Position numbers and translations under genes: made by a program
The notes under the pieces: model-generated
Databases searched by the model: none
Told to the model about the DNA's origin: nothing
Seen by the model: the letters and a program-made list of their open reading frames with translations, nothing else
In this document: one piece after another, positions 1 to 5,250 of the stretch
Numbering within the stretch: the stretch's first letter is position 1
Layout of the letters: every line of letters starts with the position of its first letter
Assembly: GCA_905182385.1 (NCBI GenBank)
Contig: CAJJBS010000140.1
Location: 1-5,250 of the forward strand
Reading direction: 5' to 3'
Origin: Fidelibacterota bacterium TCS55
GTDB taxonomy: Bacteria; Fidelibacterota; Marinisomatia; Marinisomatales; TCS55
Length of the DNA: 5,250 nucleotides

Positions 1-291
1 AAACTGGGCTTTTTGGAATATTGATTTAGTACGTCCTATGAATTATCATCATTCTTATAATGAAGATACAGATTGAATTAATTTTAGTGTTGAGAATGGG
101 ATTAATGAAACAAAAGAGAAATTTGATTATTATTCTGGTATCTTTGTTGGAGCTTTAAATCCACAAAAATTTAAAGAAGCAATCATTGGATCAATTGATG
201 CTGGAGCAAATATTATAGTATTTTTAGTGTAAATAATTTATCTAAAGAGCATTTAGATATACTGCATGATATAATAAAAAACCCTCAGTAA
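1..291 (+). pseudogene. 3' end of a disrupted gene, possible TIM-barrel glycosidase-like protein
   Basis: The gene enters from the left edge and its start is outside the window. Reading codons from base 2 gives a protein-like sequence starting NWAFWNIDLVRPMNYHH, interrupted by TGA at 74-76. The same frame then stays open to TAA at 230-232. A one-base shift at the T-run 221-225 (one extra T would do it) joins it to a further frame reading NLSKEHLDILHDIIKNPQ and ending at TAA 289-291. The restored end, with YSGIFVGALNP, then a helix, then DAGANIIVFFS and SKEHLDIL, looks like the last strand and helix of a TIM-barrel glycosidase-like protein. That family call is from pattern memory and is weak. 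A tryptophan (TGG) would fit the TGA position. Two independent lesions suggest decay, although sequencing or assembly error could explain both. The shared terminator follows directly, which supports 291 as the original end. Confidence 0.6.
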
Positions 292-304
292 ATGAGGGTT
301 TTTT
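276..304. terminator. Bidirectional intrinsic terminator
   Basis: A perfect 12-bp inverted repeat pairs 276-287 (AAAAAACCCTCA) with 293-304 (TGAGGGTTTTTT) around a 5-base loop, GTAAA. The A6 and T6 arms give a U-tract on either strand. It therefore serves both the plus-strand gene ending near 291 and the minus-strand cupredoxin gene, whose stop codon is 22 bp away. The restored stop codon of the left gene (289-291) lies in the loop. Confidence 0.9.
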
Positions 305-326
305 ATAGCTAGAATAGAATCTAATA

Positions 327-1031
327 TTATTTCTTTTTTGGAGGTTCAAAGCTGAAATTTAATTCAGCATTTCCGCCTTTTACAGTTACCTTCTTCGACA
401 TAAGTCTTTTAGTTCCAAACTTTTCTTGCCATGCTATAGCTTCATAAGTTCCATCAGGTACATTAGATATACTAAAAGAACCATCACTGCCACTTACAGC
501 AAAGTAAGGATGATCAAAAACTTGAGTATAGCTTTTCATCCAAGGATGAACATCACATTTAATTACAAATACGTCTTCTGCTTTACTAAAGGTTACAGAT
601 TTTTCTTTTAAGGATTTAGGCATACCAAAATTAAATTCTTTATTTACTTTAGGTAATCCATGAATATTATGCATTGTAGCATCACTATTAAGTATTTTCA
701 CTGGTTGTCCAGCTTGAACTCCAAAAACATGTGGCGAATACACACACCCTTTCTGATCAATTATTACTTCATTTGAAGGTGCTTTTCCACTGTATTTTAC
801 GCCTTTTAAATAAACTATCACATTTGCCATATTGCCATCGGCATCAACAACCATCTTTTCATTTTTAGCGGCTTCTTGGTGCGAAGCGGCGCATACTGGA
901 TCAGCATCCATTCTGATTAGTTTTGCCTTTCGTACTTTACCAATGTATTTAACATTTCCTTTGATTTCGCCTGCTGTAATAGCACTAATTGATAAGAGAG
1001 TAATCATTCCTATATTTATAATTTTACGCAT
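327..1031 (-). CDS. Exported amicyanin-like cupredoxin with carboxypeptidase-regulatory-like C-terminal domain
   Basis: This 234-aa protein is probably periplasmic and may carry electrons or handle copper. Residues 1-20 form a signal peptide (RK, a hydrophobic core, then AITA before GEIKG). Residues about 22-172 form the cupredoxin domain. Likely type 1 copper ligands are H121 (in DATMHNIHG), C159, H162 and M165 in CDVHPWM. The C-x2-H-x2-M spacing matches amicyanin rather than azurin or plastocyanin, which is why such proteins are sometimes labelled methylamine-utilisation proteins. C47 (DPVCA) and C96 (GCVYSPH) could form a disulfide or bind metal. Residues about 175-230 (HPYFAVSGSDGSFSI, NVPDGTYEAIAW) look like a carboxypeptidase-regulatory beta-sandwich, and the protein ends in KKK. 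The start is supported by AGGA at 1039-1042, 7 bases from the ATG. It is divergent from the oxidase operon, so a role as donor to that oxidase is plausible but inferred. Confidence 0.88.
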   Translation of the reverse strand: MRKIINIGMITLLSISAITAGEIKGNVKYIGKVRKAKLIRMDADPVCAASHQEAAKNEKMVVDADGNMANVIVYLKGVKYSGKAPSNEVIIDQKGCVYSPHVFGVQAGQPVKILNSDATMHNIHGLPKVNKEFNFGMPKSLKEKSVTFSKAEDVFVIKCDVHPWMKSYTQVFDHPYFAVSGSDGSFSISNVPDGTYEAIAWQEKFGTKRLMSKKVTVKGGNAELNFSFEPPKKK

Positions 1032-1087
1032 TTTAATTTCCTAAGATTTTTAAAAATATACTAAAACTTACCAATAAATTTACTGTG

Positions 1088-1093
1088 ATTATA
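1088..1093 (-). promoter_or_regulatory. Candidate -10 element for the cupredoxin gene
   Basis: On the minus strand this hexamer reads TATAAT, an exact sigma-70 -10 consensus, about 57 bases upstream of the cupredoxin ATG. No convincing -35 hexamer is seen 16-18 bases further upstream. In such AT-rich DNA the match could be chance. Confidence 0.3.
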
Positions 1094-1218
1094 TTAATGG
1101 TAACAACATAAGAAACTCACTCTTGCTATTAATATCAAAAAAAGTTGTGCGAAAATTTATTAAAAATAATATCAATATATTTTGCTCAATTTGTATCAAG
1201 TGGCCTAAATTCATTGCT

Positions 1219-1224
1219 TATAAT
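1219..1224 (+). promoter_or_regulatory. Candidate -10 element for the cox operon
   Basis: This is an exact TATAAT, 38 bases upstream of the coxA ATG, preceded by TG at 1215-1216, which is close to but one base off an extended -10. The nearest -35-like hexamer, TTGTAT at 1191-1196, leaves a 22-base spacer, which is too long for a standard promoter. The rest of 1032-1262 shows no tRNA or small ORF, only AT-rich sequence and a weak imperfect dyad (1093-1100 with 1126-1133). Confidence 0.35.
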
Positions 1225-1262
1225 AAATAATAATAATATGTATTTTAAATTAGGAATCATTA

Positions 1263-2978
1263 ATGAGCACTGACCAGTATAAGCAAAGTTTCTGGACTAA
1301 ATATATTTGGTCCACAGATCATAAAATAATTGGTATTCAATATGGTATAACATCTCTTGTTTGGTTGCTTTTTGGTTTTGGACTAATGATGATTATGAGA
1401 TACCAACTAGCGTATCCAGATACTCCAGTGCCTATTGTTGGTGCACTTTTAGGTGAGGGAGGGCTATTACCACCTGAAATGTATAATTCGTTAGGTGCAA
1501 TGCATGGTACCATTATGATCTTTTTAGGAGTAGTCCCATTAGCCTTTGGAGCTTTTGGTAACTATTTCGTTCCCCTTCAGATTGGTGCTATCGATATGGC
1601 TTTTCCTAAACTTAATGCTGCTTCATATTGGACTTATTTTGCGGGGTCTGTTATTATGGCTACAGGTTTTTTTGTTCCAGGTGGCGCAGCAAATTCAGGT
1701 TGGACCTCGTACCCTCCTTTATCTGAAATAGCAACAATGGGACAAACTGTATGGTTAATTGGAATGGTAATGCTAATTACTTCATCTTTGCTTGGATCAG
1801 TAAATATATTAGTAACTGTCATTCAACTTAGAACTGATGGATTGACTTGGATGAGGTTACCTATTTTTGTTTGGACTCAATTTATAACAGCATTTCTTTT
1901 ATTATTAGCGTTTCCTCCATTAGAAGCTGCTGGCGTTTTACAATTAATGGATAGAGTGGTTGGAACAAGTTTTTTCATGCCGAGTGGCTTAGTAGTTACT
2001 GGAGAAGTAATGACGAATGCTGGAGGTGGAAGCCCCCTATTATGGCAGCATTTATTTTGGTTTCTAGCACACCCCGAAGTTTACGTTTTAATCTTACCAG
2101 CATTTGGTATTGTAGCTGAAATTATTGCTAATAATACTAGAAAACCTCTAGCGGGTTATAAAGCTTTAGTCTATGCAATGGTATTCCTAGCTTTTATGTC
2201 ATTTATTGTTTGGGCACATCATATGTATATAACTGGCATGGGAACTTCAATAGGTGCTTTTTTTCAAACAACTACAATGATAATATCTATCCCCTCTGTT
2301 GTAATCCTTACAGCTTTATTACTTTCTTTATGGGGAGGCTCAATTCGTTTTAATACTCCAATGCTTTTCGCTTTAGGTTTTATTCCGATGTTTGGCATTG
2401 GTGGTTTGACTGGATTACCTCTTGGCCTAGCAGCTGCAGATATTCATTTGCACGATACATATTATGTAATAGGTCACTTTCATTATGTTGTTGCCCCTGG
2501 AACCATTTTTGCATTATTCGCTGGAATATATTATTGGTTTCCAAAAATAACGGGTAAAAGAACAAATGAATTACTTGGTAAGTTACATTTCTTCTTTTCT
2601 TTAATATTTATGAATGGCGTATTTATGCCGATGTTTATTCAAGGCTTAGCAGGTGTATCACGACGACTAGCTGATGGTGGTCAAACCTACGCTCATGCTG
2701 CTGATGTAATATATCTCAATGAAGTAATGTCTTATTCTGCTTGGCTTCTTGGCCTTGCCCAAATTTTCTTTATAATTAATATGGTTATAAGTCTTTTTGG
2801 TAAAAAAACAGGTGAAAAAAATCCATGGGATGCAACAACTTTAGAATGGACTGATACAACTTCACCTCCATTAGGTCATGGTAACTTTGAAATAGTTCCC
2901 AAAGTTTATCGTGGTCCTTATGAGTATAGTGTACCTGGTGAAAAACAAGATTTTACACCTCAAAGTAAGAAAGTTTAA
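1263..2978 (+). CDS. coxA: Cytochrome c oxidase subunit I
   Basis: This 571-aa integral membrane protein is the catalytic subunit, reducing O2 to water at the heme-CuB centre while pumping protons. About twelve hydrophobic helices fit the family. Low-spin heme ligands are H81 (AMHGT) and H407; the high-spin heme ligand is H405 (GHFHY). CuB ligands are H270, H319 and H320, and Y274 of HPEVY is the expected cross-linked tyrosine. R467-R468 match the heme-propionate arginine pair. D-channel residues are present: N100, D111, N118 and E272. The K-channel lysine is not: a gapless match to the Paracoccus helix VIII puts I348 at K354, and A285 replaces S291. This gives an A1-type enzyme with an altered K-channel. 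AGGA at 1252-1255 lies 7 bases before the ATG. It is the first gene of the operon, followed 5 bp later by coxC. The heme type (a or other) cannot be read from sequence. Confidence 0.97.
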   Translation: MSTDQYKQSFWTKYIWSTDHKIIGIQYGITSLVWLLFGFGLMMIMRYQLAYPDTPVPIVGALLGEGGLLPPEMYNSLGAMHGTIMIFLGVVPLAFGAFGNYFVPLQIGAIDMAFPKLNAASYWTYFAGSVIMATGFFVPGGAANSGWTSYPPLSEIATMGQTVWLIGMVMLITSSLLGSVNILVTVIQLRTDGLTWMRLPIFVWTQFITAFLLLLAFPPLEAAGVLQLMDRVVGTSFFMPSGLVVTGEVMTNAGGGSPLLWQHLFWFLAHPEVYVLILPAFGIVAEIIANNTRKPLAGYKALVYAMVFLAFMSFIVWAHHMYITGMGTSIGAFFQTTTMIISIPSVVILTALLLSLWGGSIRFNTPMLFALGFIPMFGIGGLTGLPLGLAAADIHLHDTYYVIGHFHYVVAPGTIFALFAGIYYWFPKITGKRTNELLGKLHFFFSLIFMNGVFMPMFIQGLAGVSRRLADGGQTYAHAADVIYLNEVMSYSAWLLGLAQIFFIINMVISLFGKKTGEKNPWDATTLEWTDTTSPPLGHGNFEIVPKVYRGPYEYSVPGEKQDFTPQSKKV

Positions 2979-2983
2979 AACTT

Positions 2984-3580
2984 ATGGATATCCCTTATAC
3001 CGTTAAAAATCGTCCTGATACAGGTCTATATAATGGAAAACTTGGTGTATGGTTATTTTTAGCCTCTGAAGTAATGTTATTTGGAGGTCTCTTTTCAGCA
3101 TATATTTTTCTTAGAACGGGTGTAGATGATTGGCCTGCTGGTACAGAATATCTTGACGTTCCTTTGGCTACACTAAATACATTATTCTTAATCTCATCTT
3201 CGGTTACTATGGTTATGAGCTGGGCTTCTCTGAAGTTGAACGACTTCAAGAAATATAAGCTTTATACGCTTATCACGCTACTGTTTGCCTTTGGATTTTT
3301 GGTAATAAAGTACTTTGAGTACAGCGCAAAGTTTGCTCATAATCCACCGTATCTACCAAGCACTAATAACTTTTTAGGGATCTATTTTACGATGACCGGT
3401 TTACATGTTCTTCACATAATTGGTGGTATCTTAGTAATAGGTTATTTTTATGGACCGGGTTCAAAAATGTGGAACTCTGACCCTGAACGCTTTACAAATC
3501 GGATAGAAATAGTTGGTCTTTATTGGCATTTTGTAGATTTAGTGTGGATATTTCTATTCCCGGTACTTTATTTATTATAG
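2984..3580 (+). CDS. coxC: Cytochrome c oxidase subunit III
   Basis: This 198-aa membrane protein stabilises the oxidase and supports sustained proton uptake into the D-channel. It has about five hydrophobic segments (roughly 20-43, 64-83, 94-112, 130-157, 177-197), so it is the short bacterial form lacking the first two helices of the seven-helix, roughly 260-residue type. Family marks are the conserved glutamate E29 in ASEVMLFGGLFSAYIFLR, the TGLHVLHIIGG segment (H141, H144) and the C-terminal GLYWHFVDLVWIFLFPVLY. It begins 5 bp after the coxA stop. No strong ribosome binding site is visible in the end of coxA, so its translation is probably coupled to coxA. Confidence 0.95.
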   Translation: MDIPYTVKNRPDTGLYNGKLGVWLFLASEVMLFGGLFSAYIFLRTGVDDWPAGTEYLDVPLATLNTLFLISSSVTMVMSWASLKLNDFKKYKLYTLITLLFAFGFLVIKYFEYSAKFAHNPPYLPSTNNFLGIYFTMTGLHVLHIIGGILVIGYFYGPGSKMWNSDPERFTNRIEIVGLYWHFVDLVWIFLFPVLYLL

Positions 3581-3588
3581 GATAAAAT

Positions 3589-3891
3589 ATGTCTGAATTA
3601 ACACCAGAAGAAGTAAAACATCATATAAAAACATATGTATTGGTCTTTATAGCCTTAGCTTTTTTAACTATTGTAACTGTTGGTATTTCTTATTTAGATC
3701 TTGGCCATGTTGGAGGAATTATTCTTGCACTGATTGTTGCAAGTATCAAAGGTACTTTAGTTGCTTGTTACTTCATGCATTTATTAGATGAAAAAGTCAC
3801 AATTTATTGGACTCTGATCGCAACTGTAGTAGCTTTTTTAATACTTATTTTTGTTCCATTGAGTGCAATGTTAGACCACGCTAGGATCTAG
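3589..3891 (+). CDS. coxD: Cytochrome c oxidase subunit IV (prokaryotic type)
   Basis: This 100-aa protein has three membrane helices (about 13-35, 41-62, 70-94). K54 and the following GTLVACYFMHL match the signature of the small bacterial subunit IV family (COX4_pro type), which accompanies subunit III in many operons and helps assembly or stability. AGGA at 3579-3582 overlaps the coxC stop codon and lies 6 bases before the ATG. The gap to coxC is 8 bp, consistent with one transcript. The length is typical of the family. Confidence 0.9.
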   Translation: MSELTPEEVKHHIKTYVLVFIALAFLTIVTVGISYLDLGHVGGIILALIVASIKGTLVACYFMHLLDEKVTIYWTLIATVVAFLILIFVPLSAMLDHARI

Positions 3892-3895
3892 AATC

Positions 3896-4072
3896 ATGTC
3901 AATAAAATCATTCCATATAATTTTTATTTTATTTTCAATTGGAATATCTATTTGGTTAGGTATTTGGGGGTTAAAAGAATCTGTCTATATTTCTGGAGCT
4001 TCTTTTTTATTTGGGGCTGCATTAATCCTTTATGGTATTAATGTACTTAAAAAATTCAAAACAATTTTATAA
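3896..4072 (+). CDS. Small two-helix membrane protein within the cox operon
   Basis: A 58-aa ORF runs from ATG 3896 to TAA 4070-4072. The protein begins MSIKSFHIIFILFS and ends LKKFKTIL. It has two hydrophobic helices, about 6-24 and 31-50, joined by a short loop holding K25-E26, and a basic C-terminus. AGGA at 3883-3886, inside the end of coxD, lies 9 bases before the ATG. The stop overlaps the next start by one base (TAATG), which implies translational coupling. I recognise no family. Its position suggests an accessory subunit or assembly factor of the oxidase, by context only. Small single- or double-helix subunits are common in oxidase complexes. That the frame is genuine is supported by its ribosome binding site, tight packing and clean topology. 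Confidence 0.72.
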   Translation: MSIKSFHIIFILFSIGISIWLGIWGLKESVYISGASFLFGAALILYGINVLKKFKTIL

Positions 4073-4311
4073 TGAAAAATAAATTAATCACATTACTCAT
4101 TTTAAGTATTGCCTTTTTCCCAGAAGTGACATTTGCGTGTGCTACTTGTTTTGGAGATCCAAATGCAGCAGCGACACAAGGAATGAATAAAGCTATTTTA
4201 GCTATGCTTGGAATTACAGGAGGCGTACTAGGTGGTATCGGTTCTTCGATTATTGTTTTACATCGTCGTGCTAAAAAATATGCTAAGTCACTTAAAGAGA
4301 AAAAGAATTAA
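4072..4311 (+). CDS. Small exported CxxC membrane protein linked to cox genes
   Basis: This 79-aa protein has a signal-like N-terminus (residues 1-22, ending EVTFA) followed at once by CATCFG, with C23 and C26. A membrane helix follows (about 41-64, glycine-rich: GITGGVLGGIGSSIIVL), then a strongly basic tail (HRRAKKYAKSLKEKKN). This predicts a short Cys-bearing segment outside and a basic tail inside. The motif is not CxxCH, so heme-c attachment is not expected. The cysteine pair could bind copper or act in thiol exchange, for example in CuA assembly of the subunit II encoded next, but that is inference. I recall similar short Cys-x-x-Cys-Phe-Gly proteins near cox genes of other phyla, without a known function. 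No Shine-Dalgarno is visible; the start overlaps the preceding stop (TAATG). Confidence 0.8.
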   Translation: MKNKLITLLILSIAFFPEVTFACATCFGDPNAAATQGMNKAILAMLGITGGVLGGIGSSIIVLHRRAKKYAKSLKEKKN

Positions 4312-4314
4312 TTC

Positions 4315-4320
4315 GGAGGA
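4315..4320 (+). promoter_or_regulatory. Strong ribosome binding site of coxB
   Basis: GGAGGA lies 8 bases before the GTG at 4329 and is the best Shine-Dalgarno in the window. It decides the coxB start: an in-frame TAA (4323-4325) lies just upstream, and the next Met is inside the first membrane helix. Subunit II is therefore likely translated independently of the preceding gene. Confidence 0.85.
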
Positions 4321-4328
4321 TATAATCT

Positions 4329-5165
4329 GTGTTAGAAGTACTTAGAAGATTAGGCTTGCCATCCGTATCTGCATCAACGCAGGGACCACAAATCGATAAT
4401 ATTATTTCAATAGTTCATTGGTTAATGCTCATCTTGTTTGTGGGTTGGGGAGCATACTTTATATTTACACTCATAAAATTCAGAGCTTCTAAAAATCCCA
4501 AAGCAGATTACAAAGGAGTGAGAAATCATTATTCTTCTTATATTGAAGGACTAGTGGCTGTTATTGAGATTGCTCTTTTATTTGGTTTTGCTTTTCCGAT
4601 CTGGGCAAGTCGTGTTAATGATGTTCCTGTAGGTACAGAAGTTGTTCAAATAAGAGTCATCGGCCAACAATATTTATGGAACTTTCACTATCCTGGTCCA
4701 GATGGTGTATTTGGAAAAACATCAGTATATTTAGTTGATGAAGCTGAAAATCCTATTGGTTTGGATCGAAATGATTCATTTGCTAAAGATGATTTTTATG
4801 TACCTCAAATGCATATACCTGTTAATACACCTATAAATATTTCACTTTCAACAAAAGATGTTATTCATAATTTCAAACTTCCTGAATTCAGAGTATCTCA
4901 AGATGCAATACCGGGTATGACAATTCCTGTATGGTTTGAAGCAACGATGACTTCTGATGAATTTTTAAAAACTACCATTGGAACTAAAAGAGAAGGTAGA
5001 GGTTTTGAAATTGCTTGTGCTCAGTTATGTGGTCTAGGCCATTCTAAGATGAGAGGCTATTTAAATGTTTATGATTCTGAAGGTTATTCTGCTTGGCAAG
5101 TAAGTGAACAAGAATATTTATTAGAGCAGGAAGATGATGATGATTGGGGTGATGATGACTGGTAA
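4329..5165 (+). CDS. coxB: Cytochrome c oxidase subunit II (CuA type)
   Basis: This 278-aa protein takes electrons from a periplasmic donor at the binuclear CuA site and passes them to heme in subunit I. Two membrane helices (about 26-50 and 72-94) precede a periplasmic cupredoxin domain. CuA ligands are all present: H180 (DVIHNF), C230, C234, H238 and M241 in CAQLCGLGHSKM, with Q232 where many homologs have Glu. The aromatic electron-entry segment GQQYLWNFHYPGPDG (112-126) is intact. E73 aligns with the K-channel entry glutamate of the family, though the usual WTxxP after it is replaced by VAVIE. There is no fused cytochrome c domain and no clear cleaved signal peptide. The C-terminus is an unusual acidic tail, EQEDDDDWGDDDW. 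Translation starts at GTG. Its place at the end of the cluster, after coxA-C-D, differs from the common coxB-first order. Confidence 0.96.
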   Translation: MLEVLRRLGLPSVSASTQGPQIDNIISIVHWLMLILFVGWGAYFIFTLIKFRASKNPKADYKGVRNHYSSYIEGLVAVIEIALLFGFAFPIWASRVNDVPVGTEVVQIRVIGQQYLWNFHYPGPDGVFGKTSVYLVDEAENPIGLDRNDSFAKDDFYVPQMHIPVNTPINISLSTKDVIHNFKLPEFRVSQDAIPGMTIPVWFEATMTSDEFLKTTIGTKREGRGFEIACAQLCGLGHSKMRGYLNVYDSEGYSAWQVSEQEYLLEQEDDDDWGDDDW

Positions 5166-5191
5166 ACTCTAAAGTAATAAATTTTTTTATT

Positions 5192-5225
5192 AAACCCCTG
5201 TGACTTTTTTTATAGGGTTTTTTTT
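5192..5225 (+). terminator. Probable terminator of the cox operon
   Basis: A 6-bp stem, AAACCC (5192-5197) with GGGTTT (5215-5220), encloses a 17-base loop and runs into eight Ts (5218-5225), 27 bases after the coxB stop. The stem is short and the loop large, so it is weaker than the left-hand terminator. Nothing else is discernible in 5226-5250 apart from AT-rich sequence. Confidence 0.55.
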
Positions 5226-5250
5226 AAAGATTTTCGCTAAAATATTTGTC

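Noticed and set aside
74..76. TGA read as tryptophan (alternative genetic code)
   Set aside because: The oxidase genes use TGG for every Trp and contain no in-frame TGA. In an AT-rich genome with that code, TGA would dominate. A local mutation or sequence error is simpler.
221..231. Programmed ribosomal frameshift at the T-run
   Set aside because: There is no clear slippery heptamer with a downstream stimulatory structure, and the same gene already carries a nonsense codon. Decay or error is likelier.
426..1044. Plus-strand open frames opposite the cupredoxin gene (426-611, 832-1044)
   Set aside because: They run antisense to a well-supported gene, show no family features, and have no convincing ribosome binding site.
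1093..1133. Imperfect dyad ATTAATGG / CTATTAAT as an operator
   Set aside because: Seven of eight matches in very AT-rich sequence, 25 bases apart, is close to chance. There is no second copy to support it.
1546..3249. Open frames of 60-85 codons in other frames or antisense to coxA and coxC
   Set aside because: They overlap strongly conserved oxidase genes completely and have no recognisable motifs.
4117..4140. Lipoprotein cleavage at C23 of the 79-aa protein
   Set aside because: The residues before the cysteine are TFA, lacking the Leu-type residue expected at -3 of a lipobox. Ordinary signal peptidase cleavage or an uncleaved anchor is as likely.
4138..4155. CATCFG as a heme c attachment site
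   Set aside because: Heme c needs CxxCH; here phenylalanine follows the second cysteine.

Overview
This window is an AT-rich bacterial segment built around one heme-copper respiratory oxidase cluster. The plus-strand run 1263-5165 encodes all four standard subunits of a cytochrome c oxidase: I (coxA), III (coxC), IV (coxD) and II (coxB). Two small membrane-protein genes, 58 and 79 codons, sit between coxD and coxB. CuA ligands in subunit II and the HPEVY motif in subunit I mark it as a type A, A1-like, cytochrome c or cupredoxin-oxidising enzyme rather than a quinol oxidase.

Layout: (1) 1-291, the 3' end of a plus-strand gene that reads as one protein only if an in-frame TGA (74-76) and a one-base frameshift near 221-225 are ignored, so it is a probable pseudogene or holds sequence errors. 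(2) 276-304, a strong hairpin with U-tracts in both directions, shared by that gene and the next one. (3) 327-1031, minus strand, an exported type 1 copper protein with amicyanin-like ligand spacing and a C-terminal carboxypeptidase-regulatory-like domain. (4) 1032-1262, a divergent intergenic region with a TATAAT hexamer on each strand. (5) 1263-5165, the oxidase operon, with gaps of 5, 8 and 4 bp, a 1-base TAATG overlap, then 17 bp. (6) 5166-5250, a probable terminator and no visible gene.

Functionally, the operon makes a proton-pumping terminal oxidase that reduces O2 to water. No cytochrome c gene or heme-c motif lies in the window. The divergently transcribed periplasmic cupredoxin is therefore a plausible, unproven electron donor or copper-handling partner. 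The 79-aa protein has a CxxC just after its signal peptide and may help copper insertion or assembly, but that is inference.

Organism: an aerobic bacterium with an AT-rich genome. The non-proteobacterial sequence style of subunit I, the order coxA-C-D-x-y-B and the cupredoxin fusion recall Marinimicrobia/Acidobacteria/Verrucomicrobia-type oxidase clusters from memory; an AT-rich marine lineage is a guess at low confidence. The most notable feature is that subunit I lacks the K-channel lysine although the D-channel is intact.
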